The notes: a model not told the origin generated them from the letters alone. Numbered from the stretch's first letter, positions 25,618-36,500 are shown. The stretch: DNA of 64,000 nt from Cohaesibacter marisflavi (GCF_900115225.1 NZ_FOVR01000014.1:1-64000); one strand, 5' to 3'. Made by a program: numbers and translations.

Positions 25618-27744
25618 ATGGCAAGTCAATCTATTCTGGAAGGCCGTCAGGTCCGCCTTGAATTGCCCAATAACCTGAAGGGTTTTTTGATGCGCGCCCA
25701 GATCGATGAAGGACTGAGCCGGATAACCGAGACGACAATCGAGTTCATGTCTCCAGATATCGATCTGGACCTGCAAAAGGTTGTTGGAGAGCGGATGCGC
25801 CTTGAAGTCGATGCCCCGAAAAACAAGATCCGCTATTTTCAGGGCCACTGTGTCGCCGCGGAATATCTTGGCTCCCACGCTGGCCGAGGGTATTTTCGAG
25901 CCGAGGTGCGCCCGTGGCTATGGTTCCTGACACGCACGACAGACTGCCGTGTCTTTCAGGACAAGTCCGTGATTGATGTCATCAAGGAGATCTTCAATCA
26001 GCACGGTTTCTCTGATTTCAAGGATTCAACCAAGCAGAGTTACAAACCGCGCGACTATTGCGTTCAATATCAGGAAACGGACTTTGCCTTCGTCTCGCGC
26101 CTTATGGAAGAGGAAGGCATCTATTATTACATCACGCACGAAAAGTCGAAAGAGACCCTCGTTCTGGCCGACGATGCAAGCACGCATAAAGCAGTTGAGG
26201 ACAATGCAGAGATAGAGTTCTATTTTCGTGAACCACACTATCGTCGCGCCGATGACCATATCTTTGAGTGGCGCGGTGGAGAGAGCATCCAGTCCGGCAA
26301 GGTTACGCTACAAGACTATGATTTCGAGAAACCGAAATCAGACCTTAGAACGGTAAAAGCTCTGCCGCGCGGCAAGCACTCATATAAATCTTACGAAGTC
26401 TATCAATATCCGGGACGCCACAGAGAACTTCGTCTTGGCGAGCATCATGCCCGTGTCAAGATTGAAGGCATCGCGGCTCAGGCGCAACGGGCCATGGGCG
26501 TGTGCAATGTGCAACAGATGATGGCTGGAGGGAAATTCAAGCTCAAAAAGCATCCTCGCAAGGCCGAAAATGCGGAATATCTCGTTCTTTCCGCCTGCCA
26601 CCAACTACAGATCGACGCCGATATCGATGACAGGGAAATCATTGATGCGATACTGGGCCCGACCCTCACCTTCGATCATACGAACACCATCGATATCTAC
26701 AGATGTTCCTTTGAAGTTCAGCCTATCAGCGTCGCTTTTCGCGCGCCCCAGATCACGCCTCGCCCGCCTCATCCGGGCATCCAGACTGCGGTCGTAGTCG
26801 GCAAGAAGGGCGAAGAAATCTGGACCGATGAATATGGCCGGATCAAGGTTCAGTTCCATTGGGATCGCGAGGGCAAGAGAGACGACAAATCCTCCTGCTG
26901 GATTCGAACCACGGTTCCATGGAGCGGCAAGGGCTGGGGCATGGTGGGCGTGCCGCGTATGGGACAGGAAGTGGTTGTTCAGTTCGAGGATGGCGATCCG
27001 GATCGCCCGATCGTAACAGGCATGGTCTATAATGGCGACACCAAGCTGCCCTACAAACTACCAGCCAATCAGACACAAAGCGGATTGAAGACAAACTCCT
27101 CCAAGGGCGGTGGCGGCTTCAATGAGCTGGTGTTTGAAGACAAGAAAAACGCGGAGTTTGTCCGTTTCCAGTCCGAGCGCGACTATAAGCAGATCATCAA
27201 GAACAATGCCGAGGTGACCATAGGGCTCGAACACAAGAAGGGCGGCACCTTCACCCAGACGATCCATGGCACAAAAACCGAGACCATCCGCGAGGGAGAT
27301 CACAGCTTCACTGTGACCAAGGGCAAGGAAGATATCTCGGTTGCCCAGACGCGTAAGACCGGCATCGGCGGGGAAGATCATTTGCGTGTCGACAAGGATC
27401 AATCCGTCCACATTCTTGGCGCCAAATCCGACGATATTGCCGACAACTACGATATCGACGTGGGCGATGCGCTGACGATCACGGCCAAATCCCGGATCAC
27501 GCTCAAATGCGGTGGCTCAACCATCGAGATGACCCCGACGAAGGTCACCATTTCTACCACCCAGATCGAATTCAAGGCAAAGGCCACTGCCAAATTCACC
27601 GCCGGAGCCCAGTTGAAGATGGAAGGCAAAGGCCAAGCCTCCCTCAAGGGCGGCGGTATGTTGAAGCTCGAAGGCGGAGGCATGACGCAGGTGAAATCTT
27701 CCGGAATGCTGCTCGTCAAAGGCGCTTTGACGATGATCAATTAG
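25618..27744 (+). CDS. vgrG: T6SS spike protein VgrG (TssI)
   Basis: The protein has 708 residues from the ATG at 25618. It shows the gp27/gp5 VgrG plan: an N-terminal domain with FMSPDIDLDLQKVVG and the RDYCVQYQETDFAFVSRLME block followed by EEGIYYY, then the gp5-like OB region (WTDEYGRIKVQFHWDREG, SCWIRTTVPWSGKGWG), and a C-terminal repeat-rich beta needle ending in KGALTMIN. It ends without an extra effector domain, so cargo must be carried by PAAR, Hcp or adaptors. The two small genes after it and the PAAR gene form a typical spike module. Confidence 0.96.
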   Translation: MASQSILEGRQVRLELPNNLKGFLMRAQIDEGLSRITETTIEFMSPDIDLDLQKVVGERMRLEVDAPKNKIRYFQGHCVAAEYLGSHAGRGYFRAEVRPWLWFLTRTTDCRVFQDKSVIDVIKEIFNQHGFSDFKDSTKQSYKPRDYCVQYQETDFAFVSRLMEEEGIYYYITHEKSKETLVLADDASTHKAVEDNAEIEFYFREPHYRRADDHIFEWRGGESIQSGKVTLQDYDFEKPKSDLRTVKALPRGKHSYKSYEVYQYPGRHRELRLGEHHARVKIEGIAAQAQRAMGVCNVQQMMAGGKFKLKKHPRKAENAEYLVLSACHQLQIDADIDDREIIDAILGPTLTFDHTNTIDIYRCSFEVQPISVAFRAPQITPRPPHPGIQTAVVVGKKGEEIWTDEYGRIKVQFHWDREGKRDDKSSCWIRTTVPWSGKGWGMVGVPRMGQEVVVQFEDGDPDRPIVTGMVYNGDTKLPYKLPANQTQSGLKTNSSKGGGGFNELVFEDKKNAEFVRFQSERDYKQIIKNNAEVTIGLEHKKGGTFTQTIHGTKTETIREGDHSFTVTKGKEDISVAQTRKTGIGGEDHLRVDKDQSVHILGAKSDDIADNYDIDVGDALTITAKSRITLKCGGSTIEMTPTKVTISTTQIEFKAKATAKFTAGAQLKMEGKGQASLKGGGMLKLEGGGMTQVKSSGMLLVKGALTMIN

Positions 27745-27755
27745 CAGGAGGCAAC

Positions 27756-28379
27756 ATGACGATCAGCACACGATTTTCAGATTTGAAAAAACTGCCAGAA
27801 ATTCCTGCTGCAAAGGCGCTGGCAACTGGAAACGTCGTTTTGCAAACATCGCTTGAGGCCCACGCGAGTGCCTCCATACCCGAAGTTCTCACCGAATTGG
27901 AAGCAAAGGGCGCCCTTGTCGATATGCTGCAACTGTTGGCCCACGCATTGCCCGCCAGAGAGGCAACATGGTGGTCGTGCCTTGCGGCGCGGGAAACCCT
28001 CGCTTCGGACGCCCTTGTTCCTGCCTCGGTTCAGGCGGCCGAGGCATGGGTGCGTCAACCCGGCGTAGCAACCAGAACCCAAGCCCGTGCAGCCCTCGAT
28101 CGGGCGGGCAACGAAGACAATACAGCCTTTTGCGCAATGGCGGCGAGTTTTGCAGCAGGCACTCTGGGCCCTGGCCATTTGAATGACTATGACGCACCAC
28201 CGGGGGCCGTCGGTTTTGCCGTATTCGGAATGGTGCTGGACGCACTCTTTCATGACGAGGATCAGGTGGAAACCAATGGTCCATTGCTCTTGGAACGCGC
28301 ACTCAATATTGCGCGCGGCGGCAACGGCAATGTTGCTGAGCCTGCGCCAATTCCATCCGAGAAGGAGACCAGATCATGA
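27756..28379 (+). CDS. T6SS-associated small protein (possibly DUF6931-type)
   Basis: The protein has 207 residues from the ATG at 27756, preceded by CAGGAGG. An Ala-rich helical core contains LVDMLQLLAHALPAREATWW, then SCLAARET, and an AAEAWVR segment. From memory this arrangement resembles the DUF6931 family found near VgrG and PAAR genes, but that is unverified. No signal peptide is present. It sits between vgrG and a PAAR gene and overlaps the latter by 4 bases, so a role in spike loading is plausible. The function is unknown. Confidence 0.75.
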   Translation: MTISTRFSDLKKLPEIPAAKALATGNVVLQTSLEAHASASIPEVLTELEAKGALVDMLQLLAHALPAREATWWSCLAARETLASDALVPASVQAAEAWVRQPGVATRTQARAALDRAGNEDNTAFCAMAASFAAGTLGPGHLNDYDAPPGAVGFAVFGMVLDALFHDEDQVETNGPLLLERALNIARGGNGNVAEPAPIPSEKETRS

Positions 28380-28666
28380 CACTCCCTGCCGCCCGCATCG
28401 GAGACAATCACGTTTGCCCTATGGTGACTGGCATCATTCCTCATATCGGAGGCCCCATCGTCGTTCCCTGCCCGACGGTGCTCATAGGCAAAATGCCTGC
28501 CGCAACAGCAACCTCCATGGCGGTCTGTGTCGGTCCGCCTGACATGGTGGCCAAAGGCTCCACCAAAGTGCTGACAGGCAAGAAGCCGCAGGCGCGATTG
28601 GGGGACACATGCGCCCATGGAGGCGTCATCGTCATGGGCTGCCCAACCGTTTTGGTAGGAGGATAG
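28376..28666 (+). CDS. PAAR-repeat spike-tip protein
   Basis: The 96-residue protein consists of a PAAR-type fold only. It opens with PAARIGDNHVCPMVTG, repeats the HIGGPIVVPCPTVLIGK and GGVIVMGCPTVLVGG motifs, and has His and Cys residues (GDNHVC, GDTCAHGG) suited to a metal site at the tip. PAAR proteins sharpen the VgrG spike. No effector domain is fused. It follows the previous gene with a 4-base overlap. Confidence 0.93.
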   Translation: MTLPAARIGDNHVCPMVTGIIPHIGGPIVVPCPTVLIGKMPAATATSMAVCVGPPDMVAKGSTKVLTGKKPQARLGDTCAHGGVIVMGCPTVLVGG

Positions 28667-28670
28667 CGGC

Positions 28671-30152
28671 ATGGGTTTGACCCTCAAATTGATGAATTCA
28701 GGCGCGATGCCGGGCGACAAAGCCATGGTTGATATGGTGGATGGCACCGTAACGATCGGACGCGGTGAAGACAATGATCTTTCCCTGCCTGATCCGGAAC
28801 GCGCCCTGTCCAAACGCCATTGTGTGGTCGAAGAAAGGAATGGTGACTATCTCATCGTCGACATCAGCACCAACGGCACATATCTCAACTATGGCTCAGA
28901 GCGAATAGGCGATATCCCGACACCACTCAACAATGGCGATGTCATCCAGTTGGGGGCCTATGAACTGGTCGTCACGATCGGTAAGAACCAGCCCGATGCC
29001 AATGACGCCATGCCGATGCCTCCAGCCGATGCCAGCGAGATCATTCCGCAAGCAGCAAGAAGCGGGCGGGCTCCTTCGGATATTCAGGATTCCCTTGATG
29101 ATATTGACGCTCCGTGGGACGACATCATCAGCGCCCCTATCGCCACCGAACAATCCCAGCCAGAAAATGCGCCGGTTTGGAAGCGGCAAGCCATTCCAGA
29201 TGATCCCTTCTCCGGCGATCCGATTTCAGAGCCACTCGACCCTTTTGAAGACATCTCGGTCTCTGATGATCCATTTGCCCAAGCCCCTGCACCGGAAGAC
29301 TTTTCATTCGACGCCCCCCCCTTGCTACCGATAGATGCAGGAGAAAGCCTCAAGGATCACTCCCCCTCTTCACAGGATCACTTCACGCGCCCGGCCGTGC
29401 AAGCCCCGATTATCCCGGACGATTGGGATGAGATGTTTGCTCCGAAGACGGAGCCATCCCCTTCCATGGCAGAGCACGATACCCCTGCCGCGCCGATGCC
29501 AGACGCCCCGCCGGTACAGGTCTCACAGCCAACAGCTGAGGCACCAAGACAACCGAAGCGCCCACAAGGTGACACCGGCGATGCGGCTCGCGCTTTTCTC
29601 GGAGGAGCTGGCATGAAGCATCTCGATATCCCTCCGCACGAAATGGAACAAACCATGGCGCGCATGGGACGTGTCTTTGCAGCAATGGTGAGTGGCATGC
29701 GCGAAATCCTGATGACACGGGCCTCGATCAAGAGCGAATTGCGCATGGAGCGCACTATGGTCAACCAGGGAGGCAACAATCCTCTTAAATTCTCAATCAG
29801 TGCCGAGCAAGCCGTAGAAGCCATGATCCGGCCAACCGTGCACGGCTATCAGGATGCGGAAACGGCAACCACAGAAGCGCTGAATGATATCAAGGCCCAC
29901 GAAGTGGCGATGATGTCCGGCATGGACGCCGCTCTCAAAGATTTGCTGTTTCGCCTTGGCCCCGATCAGCTCTCCCAGAGGATCGAATCCGGCTCGACCC
30001 TTGGCGGTCTCCTTGGCGGCAGAAAAGCCAAATATTGGGAAGCCTACGAAAAAATGTACGCCCAGATAGCCCGCGAAACCGAAGATGACTTCCAGTCTGC
30101 ATTCGGGAGGGAATTTGCACGGGCCTATGAAGAACAGCTGAAAAAACTCTGA
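28671..30152 (+). CDS. tagH: FHA-domain T6SS regulator TagH (Fha)
   Basis: The protein has 493 residues. An N-terminal FHA domain (about 1-100) has the phosphothreonine-binding residues in IGRGEDNDLSLPD (Gly30, Arg31), SKRH (Ser47, His50) and STNGTYL (Asn68, Gly69). A long acidic, Pro-rich region (about 105-300) leads to the conserved C-terminal T6SS-FHA domain (about 305-490). Fha proteins in other T6SSs are phosphorylated by PpkA-type kinases and promote assembly. The kinase at 8912-10270 and the phosphatase at 37788-38525 are natural partners. Confidence 0.93.
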   Translation: MGLTLKLMNSGAMPGDKAMVDMVDGTVTIGRGEDNDLSLPDPERALSKRHCVVEERNGDYLIVDISTNGTYLNYGSERIGDIPTPLNNGDVIQLGAYELVVTIGKNQPDANDAMPMPPADASEIIPQAARSGRAPSDIQDSLDDIDAPWDDIISAPIATEQSQPENAPVWKRQAIPDDPFSGDPISEPLDPFEDISVSDDPFAQAPAPEDFSFDAPPLLPIDAGESLKDHSPSSQDHFTRPAVQAPIIPDDWDEMFAPKTEPSPSMAEHDTPAAPMPDAPPVQVSQPTAEAPRQPKRPQGDTGDAARAFLGGAGMKHLDIPPHEMEQTMARMGRVFAAMVSGMREILMTRASIKSELRMERTMVNQGGNNPLKFSISAEQAVEAMIRPTVHGYQDAETATTEALNDIKAHEVAMMSGMDAALKDLLFRLGPDQLSQRIESGSTLGGLLGGRKAKYWEAYEKMYAQIARETEDDFQSAFGREFARAYEEQLKKL

Positions 30153-30163
30153 AAGGATAAACC

Positions 30164-30595
30164 ATGCGTACCAGACTTATGTTACTCGCAGCCGCCCTTT
30201 TGTTTGCCTTGGCTGGCTGCAACGGCCCCTCGGCCACCACGGTCAATATCTCGGCAGCAGGGAGTGCCAACATGAACGGCGGCGCACCTGTAAAACTCAA
30301 GGTCTTTTACCTCAAGTCAGCTGGCAATTTTGCATCGGCAGACTTTTTTGCCCTGTTCAACAAGGGCAGCGAAACGCTTGGAGATAATCTCCTTGGCACG
30401 GACGACATCCAGATGGTGCCGGGAAGAACTGCCAACAAAAGCCGCAGCCTTGCAACCGAACCGACAGCAGTGGGGATCGTGGCCGCCTTTCGCGATATTG
30501 GCGGCGCAAAATTCTTGGCAGTGCGCCGGATCTCCCCCGGTCAGGAGAACAACCTCAAGGTCATCGTCTCCGGAAACAGCGTTTCGATCCGATAG
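30164..30595 (+). CDS. tssJ: T6SS outer-membrane lipoprotein TssJ
   Basis: The 143-residue protein begins with a lipoprotein signal ending LAGC (Cys19 would be lipidated). Its body resembles TssJ, with VKLKVFYLKSAGNFASADFF and the VVAAFRDIGGAKFLAVRRI-like block. TssJ anchors the TssJLM trans-envelope complex to the outer membrane. A strong terminator follows, so it is the last gene of its unit. Confidence 0.92.
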   Translation: MRTRLMLLAAALLFALAGCNGPSATTVNISAAGSANMNGGAPVKLKVFYLKSAGNFASADFFALFNKGSETLGDNLLGTDDIQMVPGRTANKSRSLATEPTAVGIVAAFRDIGGAKFLAVRRISPGQENNLKVIVSGNSVSIR

Positions 30596-30619
30596 ACAAG
30601 TCGTCACCCAAAAAGCTTA

Positions 30620-30658
30620 AAGCCCGCTCAAGCAGAAAAGCCGAGCGGGTTTATTTTT
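30620..30658 (+). terminator. Intrinsic terminator after tssJ
   Basis: CCCGCTC (30623-30629) pairs with GAGCGGG (30643-30649), extended by AAG/TTT-type flanking pairs, and is followed at once by TTTATTTTT (30650-30658). It is a classic rho-independent form lying 25-60 bases after the tssJ stop, which makes tssK the start of a new transcription unit. Confidence 0.8.
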
Positions 30659-30783
30659 ACCAAAAAAGGGCAATTTCAGATCAGATCCAATGAACCCTGT
30701 CGATGCTCTCCGGCACTTACAGTCAGCTTATGTCTTTGCAGGCAGAAGGGCTGAAACTGAATTGCCAGAGGAGAAGAGTACGC

Positions 30784-32118
30784 GTGTCCTGGGAAAACAA
30801 GGTTGTATGGCAGGAAGGACTTTTCCTCCAACCGCATCACTTCCAGCAGCATGATCGCTATGTCGAGGCGCTGGTCGACGGGGTAACATCAGCCGTCTCC
30901 CCCTATGTCTGGGGCTTGCGCGAACTGACGCTGGATGAAGATCTCCTCAAACTGGGCAAGATCGCGGTGAAGAGCTGCACCGGCCTGACCCCGGACGGGG
31001 TTACCTTCAAGATTCCCCAAACAGAAGACCATCCGCCTGCTCTGGACGTGCCGACCACAGTCAAGAATTCCATTGTCTATCTGGCTGTGCCTATTCGGCG
31101 CCATGGTGCCGTCGAGGTCGACATGAGCGACGCGCCCCAATCGGCATCTCGCTACCGTCCAGAAGAAATAGAGATTACCGATAGCATGGGCCGCGATGGT
31201 CGAGCCGTGCAAATGGCGATTTGCAAGTTGCGTCTGCAATTTGCTCTGGACCTTGATGAACTGACAGACCAGATCGTTATTCCCGTAGCACGCATCATAG
31301 AGGTACGGCAGGACAAGGAAATCATTCTGGACAACGCCTTCATCCCCACTTGCACAGACATACGGGCGGCACGTCCGTTGCATGGCTTTCTGCATGAACT
31401 GGAGGGCCTTCTGAGCCATCGCGCAGAGGCGTTGGCCGGACGGTTGAATCAGGACGGCAGTGCCAAAGGCGTCTCTGAAATCTCCGATTTCCTCCTGCTC
31501 ATTTCCATCAATAGGGCCTTGCCATCCATCCGGCACCTTTTGTCGATTGAGAATATCCATCCGCATATTGTTTATCAGACGCTGGCGAGCCTTGCCGGTG
31601 AGCTATCAACCTTTATGGCGGCACAAAAGCTTGCGCCTCAGTTTGCCCCCTATCGCCATGATGATCTGACCAACATTTTCCAACCTCTATTCCAGACATT
31701 GCGCAGGCATTTGAGCGCTGTCCTTGAGCAAAATGCGGTTTCCATTCCGATCGAAGCAAGAAAATACGGCGTCTCTGTTGCGATGATTTCGGACAAGCGC
31801 CTTGTTACCTCCGCCACCTTCATACTCGCCGCCAAAGCCAGCGTACCGCTTGAAAGCATCAGGCGGCACTTCCCGACACAGGCGAAACTGGGCCCGGTGG
31901 AAGACATTCGCCAGCTGGTCAACTCGGCTCTGCCCGGTATTGACCTCAGACCGCTTCCTGTTGCGCCTCGTCAGGTGCCCTATCATTCGGGTGTTGTGTA
32001 TTTCGAGCTCGATAACACGAGCACCTACTGGAAGCAGATCACGACGTCTGGCGGACTTGCTGTGCATGTATCTGGTGAATTCCCCGACCTTGAAATGGAA
32101 CTCTGGGCCATTCGATAG
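30784..32118 (+). CDS. tssK: T6SS baseplate protein TssK
   Basis: The 444-residue protein starts at a GTG (30784), because TssK proteins begin SWENKVVWQEGLFLQPHHFQ and the GTG is preceded by GAGGAGA. Conserved blocks include QQHDRYVEALVDG, the LLISINRALPSIRHLLSIEN region with IHPHIVYQTLASLAGEL after it, and YFELDNTSTYWKQITTSG near the end. TssK links the baseplate to the membrane complex. It opens the tssK-tssL-tssM unit behind the terminator. Confidence 0.94.
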   Translation: MSWENKVVWQEGLFLQPHHFQQHDRYVEALVDGVTSAVSPYVWGLRELTLDEDLLKLGKIAVKSCTGLTPDGVTFKIPQTEDHPPALDVPTTVKNSIVYLAVPIRRHGAVEVDMSDAPQSASRYRPEEIEITDSMGRDGRAVQMAICKLRLQFALDLDELTDQIVIPVARIIEVRQDKEIILDNAFIPTCTDIRAARPLHGFLHELEGLLSHRAEALAGRLNQDGSAKGVSEISDFLLLISINRALPSIRHLLSIENIHPHIVYQTLASLAGELSTFMAAQKLAPQFAPYRHDDLTNIFQPLFQTLRRHLSAVLEQNAVSIPIEARKYGVSVAMISDKRLVTSATFILAAKASVPLESIRRHFPTQAKLGPVEDIRQLVNSALPGIDLRPLPVAPRQVPYHSGVVYFELDNTSTYWKQITTSGGLAVHVSGEFPDLEMELWAIR

Positions 32119-32132
32119 CCCCCAAGGAGCGC

Positions 32133-33518
32133 ATGATGACGTCCGATGATCCTTTTGCAGAGCCGTTCGATACTGACAAGACCGTGATCCGGCCCAATCC
32201 CGGAGGGCGCCGGCAAACGACGGCCAAGCAGCCAACCCCGAAGCCGCAACCGGCACACTCTGCGCCCACCCCATCCGCCGCTCCACCAGTTGGCGCCGGG
32301 GGCACCATACCTGTTGTGCCCACCAGCGCGGCGACAACCGGGATGAACCCGCTCAACGCAGCGGCCTCGACACTGTTTTCCCTTGTGGCGCGCATCAGGA
32401 ACCGGGCCCAGCATTCCGACCCGGCTGCGCTGCGCCAAAGCGTTGTCAATGAAATCCGGACATTCGGAAATACCGCCCAGCAGAATGGTGTCCCTGTCCA
32501 GTCAATTCGCGCTGCACGTTATGCCATATGCGCAACGATTGACGATGTCGTGCTCAACACCCCTTGGGGCGGCCAGAGCATTTGGGCGCAACAAAGCATG
32601 GTTGGCACCTTCCACAAGGAGACCCATGGCGGCGACCGCTTCTACGAATTGCTCTCCAGTCTAGAAAAAGCGCCCTCTCAGAATCTCGACTTGCTCGAAT
32701 TCCTCTATATGTGCCTTAGCCTGGGCTTTGAAGGACGCTTGCGCGTGGAGCCGCGCGGCTCGGAAAAGCACCTCTCCATTCGAGACGGACTGGCTCGCCT
32801 CATCCGAACGCACAGAGGTGACACGGATCGCGATCTCTCGCCACATTGGCGAGGGGCCAACGTGGCTCACAGGATCCTGTCCAACTGGGTACCGGTATGG
32901 AGCACCGGAGCTGTTGTGCTCGCGGGCATGTGCCTTTTGTTCTTCGGTTTTTCTTTTGCATTGAGCCAGGACACAGATCTTCTGCGCGGCAAGATCACGG
33001 CGCTCAATGTCAGCGGGCCGGTTGTTCTGGAGCGTCCTGCACCGCCACCACCACCTCCGCCGCCAGCCCCAAAGGAAGTCGAAGCGATCGAAACCGTCTC
33101 GGCCTTCCTTGAACCGGAAATCAAGGAAGGGCTCGTTTCCGTCGAAAAGATTGGCAACACACTGGTTGTCCGGCTGGCAGGCAAAGGCATGTTCCCGTCT
33201 GCCTCCGATAGCCTTGAGACACGCTTTGAAACCGTTGTTGATCGTGTCGCCGAAGCCCTTGATGACGAAGACGGGAAAATCATTGTCGCCGGTCATTCAG
33301 ACAATATTCCCATCAGCACGGCGCGCTTTCCCTCCAATCTGGCCTTGTCTTTGGCCAGAGCTAAATCGGTCATGAACCGCATTTCGGAAAAGCTATCCGA
33401 CAAAGACCGTATCTCTGCGGAAGGGCGTGCCGACAAGGAACCCATCGCGTCAAACGAAACCGCAGAAGGGCGCGCCAAGAACCGTCGCATCGAAGTTATT
33501 CTAGTGAAGGCGAGCTGA
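32133..33518 (+). CDS. tssL: T6SS membrane-complex protein TssL with OmpA-type domain
   Basis: The protein has 461 residues, with a Pro/Thr-rich cytoplasmic start, the DotU-type cytoplasmic domain (about 72-240: RYAICATIDDVVLNTPWG, FLYMCLSLGFEGRLRV), one membrane helix (about 255-277), a polyproline run (303-313) and a periplasmic OmpA/MotB-like domain (about 325-461, GHSDNIPISTARFPSNLALS and NRRIEVILVK). This domain would bind peptidoglycan. A Met codon pair at 32133/32136 gives two possible starts; AAGGAG precedes both. Confidence 0.95.
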   Translation: MMTSDDPFAEPFDTDKTVIRPNPGGRRQTTAKQPTPKPQPAHSAPTPSAAPPVGAGGTIPVVPTSAATTGMNPLNAAASTLFSLVARIRNRAQHSDPAALRQSVVNEIRTFGNTAQQNGVPVQSIRAARYAICATIDDVVLNTPWGGQSIWAQQSMVGTFHKETHGGDRFYELLSSLEKAPSQNLDLLEFLYMCLSLGFEGRLRVEPRGSEKHLSIRDGLARLIRTHRGDTDRDLSPHWRGANVAHRILSNWVPVWSTGAVVLAGMCLLFFGFSFALSQDTDLLRGKITALNVSGPVVLERPAPPPPPPPPAPKEVEAIETVSAFLEPEIKEGLVSVEKIGNTLVVRLAGKGMFPSASDSLETRFETVVDRVAEALDDEDGKIIVAGHSDNIPISTARFPSNLALSLARAKSVMNRISEKLSDKDRISAEGRADKEPIASNETAEGRAKNRRIEVILVKAS

Positions 33519-33521
33519 GCC

Positions 33522-36500
33522 ATGTTCAAGACCATACGCCCCTATCTGTTCAACATTTTCACTATTTTGGCCGTGTTCAGCGTCATTCTGGCCCTTGCTG
33601 TCTGGTATCTGGGCCCGCTGCTGGCAATTGGGTCTTTTCGCCCGTTTGATCTGATCAGTTCGCGCCTTATCGCCATAGGCTGCATTCTGGCCGGGCTCAT
33701 CATTGCCATATTGGCCATTCTTTTGCGCCGCCGCAGTAAAGATCAAGAAATGGCGCATGAGATGACGCGCAGCAGCGTCAATGATGCGTCAAAAGAAGAT
33801 GAGACCGTAAAAGCAGAGCTCGCCGAACTCCGAGACCGCATGAATGAAGCCCTCGTGTTTCTGCGCAAGTCAAAACTGGGTGGGCGCTTTGGCTCGGTTC
33901 CCCTCTACCAGCTTCCCTGGTATGTCATCATCGGACCGCCCGGGGCAGGGAAAACCACCGCGATTGTCAACTCAGGCCTCAACTTTCCGCTGGCCGAGAG
34001 CATGGGCAAGAAGGCAATTGGCGGTGTTGGTGGCACGCGTAACTGCGACTGGTGGTTCACCAACGAAGCGGTTTTGCTGGATACCGCTGGTCGCTACACC
34101 ACTCAGGACAGCAATCAGGATGCCGATGCCAAGGCGTGGACCGGCTTCCTCGACATGCTCAAGAAATACCGCAAGAGGCAGCCGATCAATGGGGCTATCG
34201 TCTCCATCAGCCTTTCTGATCTATCCATGCAGGATGAAGAAACCCGTCGTGCTCATGCGCGTGCCATTCGCACGCGTTTACACGAGCTGCGTCAACGGCT
34301 TGGGGTCCGTTTCCCGATCTATATCATGTTCACCAAGGCAGACCTGATCGCCGGATTTCAGGAGTTTTTCGACAATCTTGGCTCAGAAGAACGGGCGCAG
34401 GTCTGGGGCTTTACCCTGCCCTATGAAGAGGCCACCCCTTCCAGTGATCTTCTGGCCGGCTTCGAGCAGGAATTCGACAGCTTGCTGGCACAGCTTTCTA
34501 ACAGAAGCCTTGAGCGAATGCAGGCGGAAACAGACTATCAGCGGCGCAGCCTGATCTCCGGTTTTCCAAACCAGATTGCCTCCTTACGCTCGGTAGCCAA
34601 GTCCTTCCTTGGCGATATCTTTCAGGAAAGCCGCTACGAACACAACCAGTTCCTGCGCGGGGTCTATTTCTCATCCGGGACGCAGGAAGGCACGCCCATA
34701 GACCGTCTCATGATGGGTATGGCGCGCGAATTTGGCATCGGGCGTCAGGCGATTGGGACAGGCAAAGGACAAGGCCGCAGCTATTTCCTCACCCGGCTGT
34801 TGACCGGCGTCATTTTCAAGGAATCCGGCCTCGTCTCGAACAATGACAAGGTTGAACGGCGCTATCGCTGGATCAAGGGTGCAGCCATAACGGCCAGCAT
34901 CATTGCCCTTGGAGCAACCGGTGCAGCCCTCGGCAACAGCTTCTTTGGCAACAAGGCTTTGATCTCCTCAGCAAGCGCTCAGGTGGAGACTTTCAGCAAG
35001 ATTTCCGACCAAATCCCGCGCAGTCCGATTGCCGACGCGGATATCGCCGCCACAATACCGGCGCTCAACATATTGCGTGACCTGCCGGGCAACCCTGCCG
35101 CCAATGACGCCGAGCCACCGATCGACCTCACATTCGGTCTCTATCAGGGCGACGCGATCGGGACAGAGACAGCCCAAACCTATCGGGGTGCCCTGAACAC
35201 GATGCTTCTTCCCCGCCTGCTCTTCCGGCTGGAAGACCAGATGCAAGCCAACTTGAACAACCAGGATCTGCTGTTTGAGGCTCTCAAGGTTTATCTCATG
35301 CTCGGTCTTCAGGGCCCCATGGATGCGCAAACGGTCGAGCAGTGGATGAAGGCAGACTGGGCCGTGGCTTTTTCTGGCGACGAGCAGCTCCAGAATGATT
35401 TGCTGGGGCATCTGGATGCAATGATCAATCAACCCATGCAACAGATTGCGCTCAACGGCCCTCTGGTCGATCAGATTCAGGCATTGCTTGCCGAGACCCC
35501 TCTGGCCGAGCGCATCTACAAGGGCATTATCAACGCACCAGTTGCCAAACAGCTCGCGCCTTTGCGGATAACTGACGTGGGAGGCCCAGCCGTTTCGCGC
35601 GTAATGCTTCGCCCATCTGGCAAACCCTTGAGCTCCGGCGTTGGTGGCGTCTATACGCGCAAAGGGTTTCTGACCTATTTTGTACCGCAGTTGGCGAGTG
35701 TTGGAGAGAGAGCAAAATTCGAAAATCTGGTTCTAGGCTCTCGTGCCGAAGAGGTGACACCGCAAGCCCTTAAAACGTTGGGGCGCGATGTCCTTGCCCT
35801 GTATGAAAGCGACTATGTCACCCGATATGACCAATTGCTTGGCGATATCGACATCATACCGATGGAAAGCATCGGGCAGGCAACTCAGGTCATCAATATT
35901 CTTTCAGGCCCGGCTTCTCCGATCCGCAACATCCTTGAAGCGGTCTCGGCAGAAACCAAGCTCACCAAAGCAACCCAAGGTCAGGTTGCTGCAAACAAGG
36001 TCGGTGCCGAGGCTTCGAGCATCGCAAAAGAAACGATCCTAGAGAATCTTGATTCTGACGGTCAGGCCATTTTCAATGCTCTTGGGTCGGCCGCAGCCAA
36101 TAGCTCGGATGCTGCCTCTGAGCAACTGCCAGGGCAATTTGTCGAACAAAGGTTCGCCGATTTGCACACGCTGGTCGACAGCCCCGAAGGGGTTCCCTCA
36201 CAACTCGATGAGGTAATCACACGATTTGGTGACATTTTCAACGAGTTGAACCGTCTTTCTCTAGGCCAAAATACGGGCGCAGCCATTGTCGGCAAGAATG
36301 GCAATGCAGCAGCAGAATTGCAGGCTGCGACGACGCGCCTGCCGAACCCGTTGCAACGGTGGGCAACGCAGATTGTTGCGGCCTCATCGGGGGCGGCTGT
36401 TGGGGGGGCGCGCGCCGATATCAACGCCAAATGGCAGGCACAGGTTCTCCCTTTCTGCACCCGGGCGATCGAGGGGCGCTATCCGTTCAACCGACAAGCC

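Noticed and set aside
25618-27744. VgrG as an evolved effector-bearing spike
   Set aside because: The C-terminus consists of needle-like repeats and ends without an added catalytic domain.
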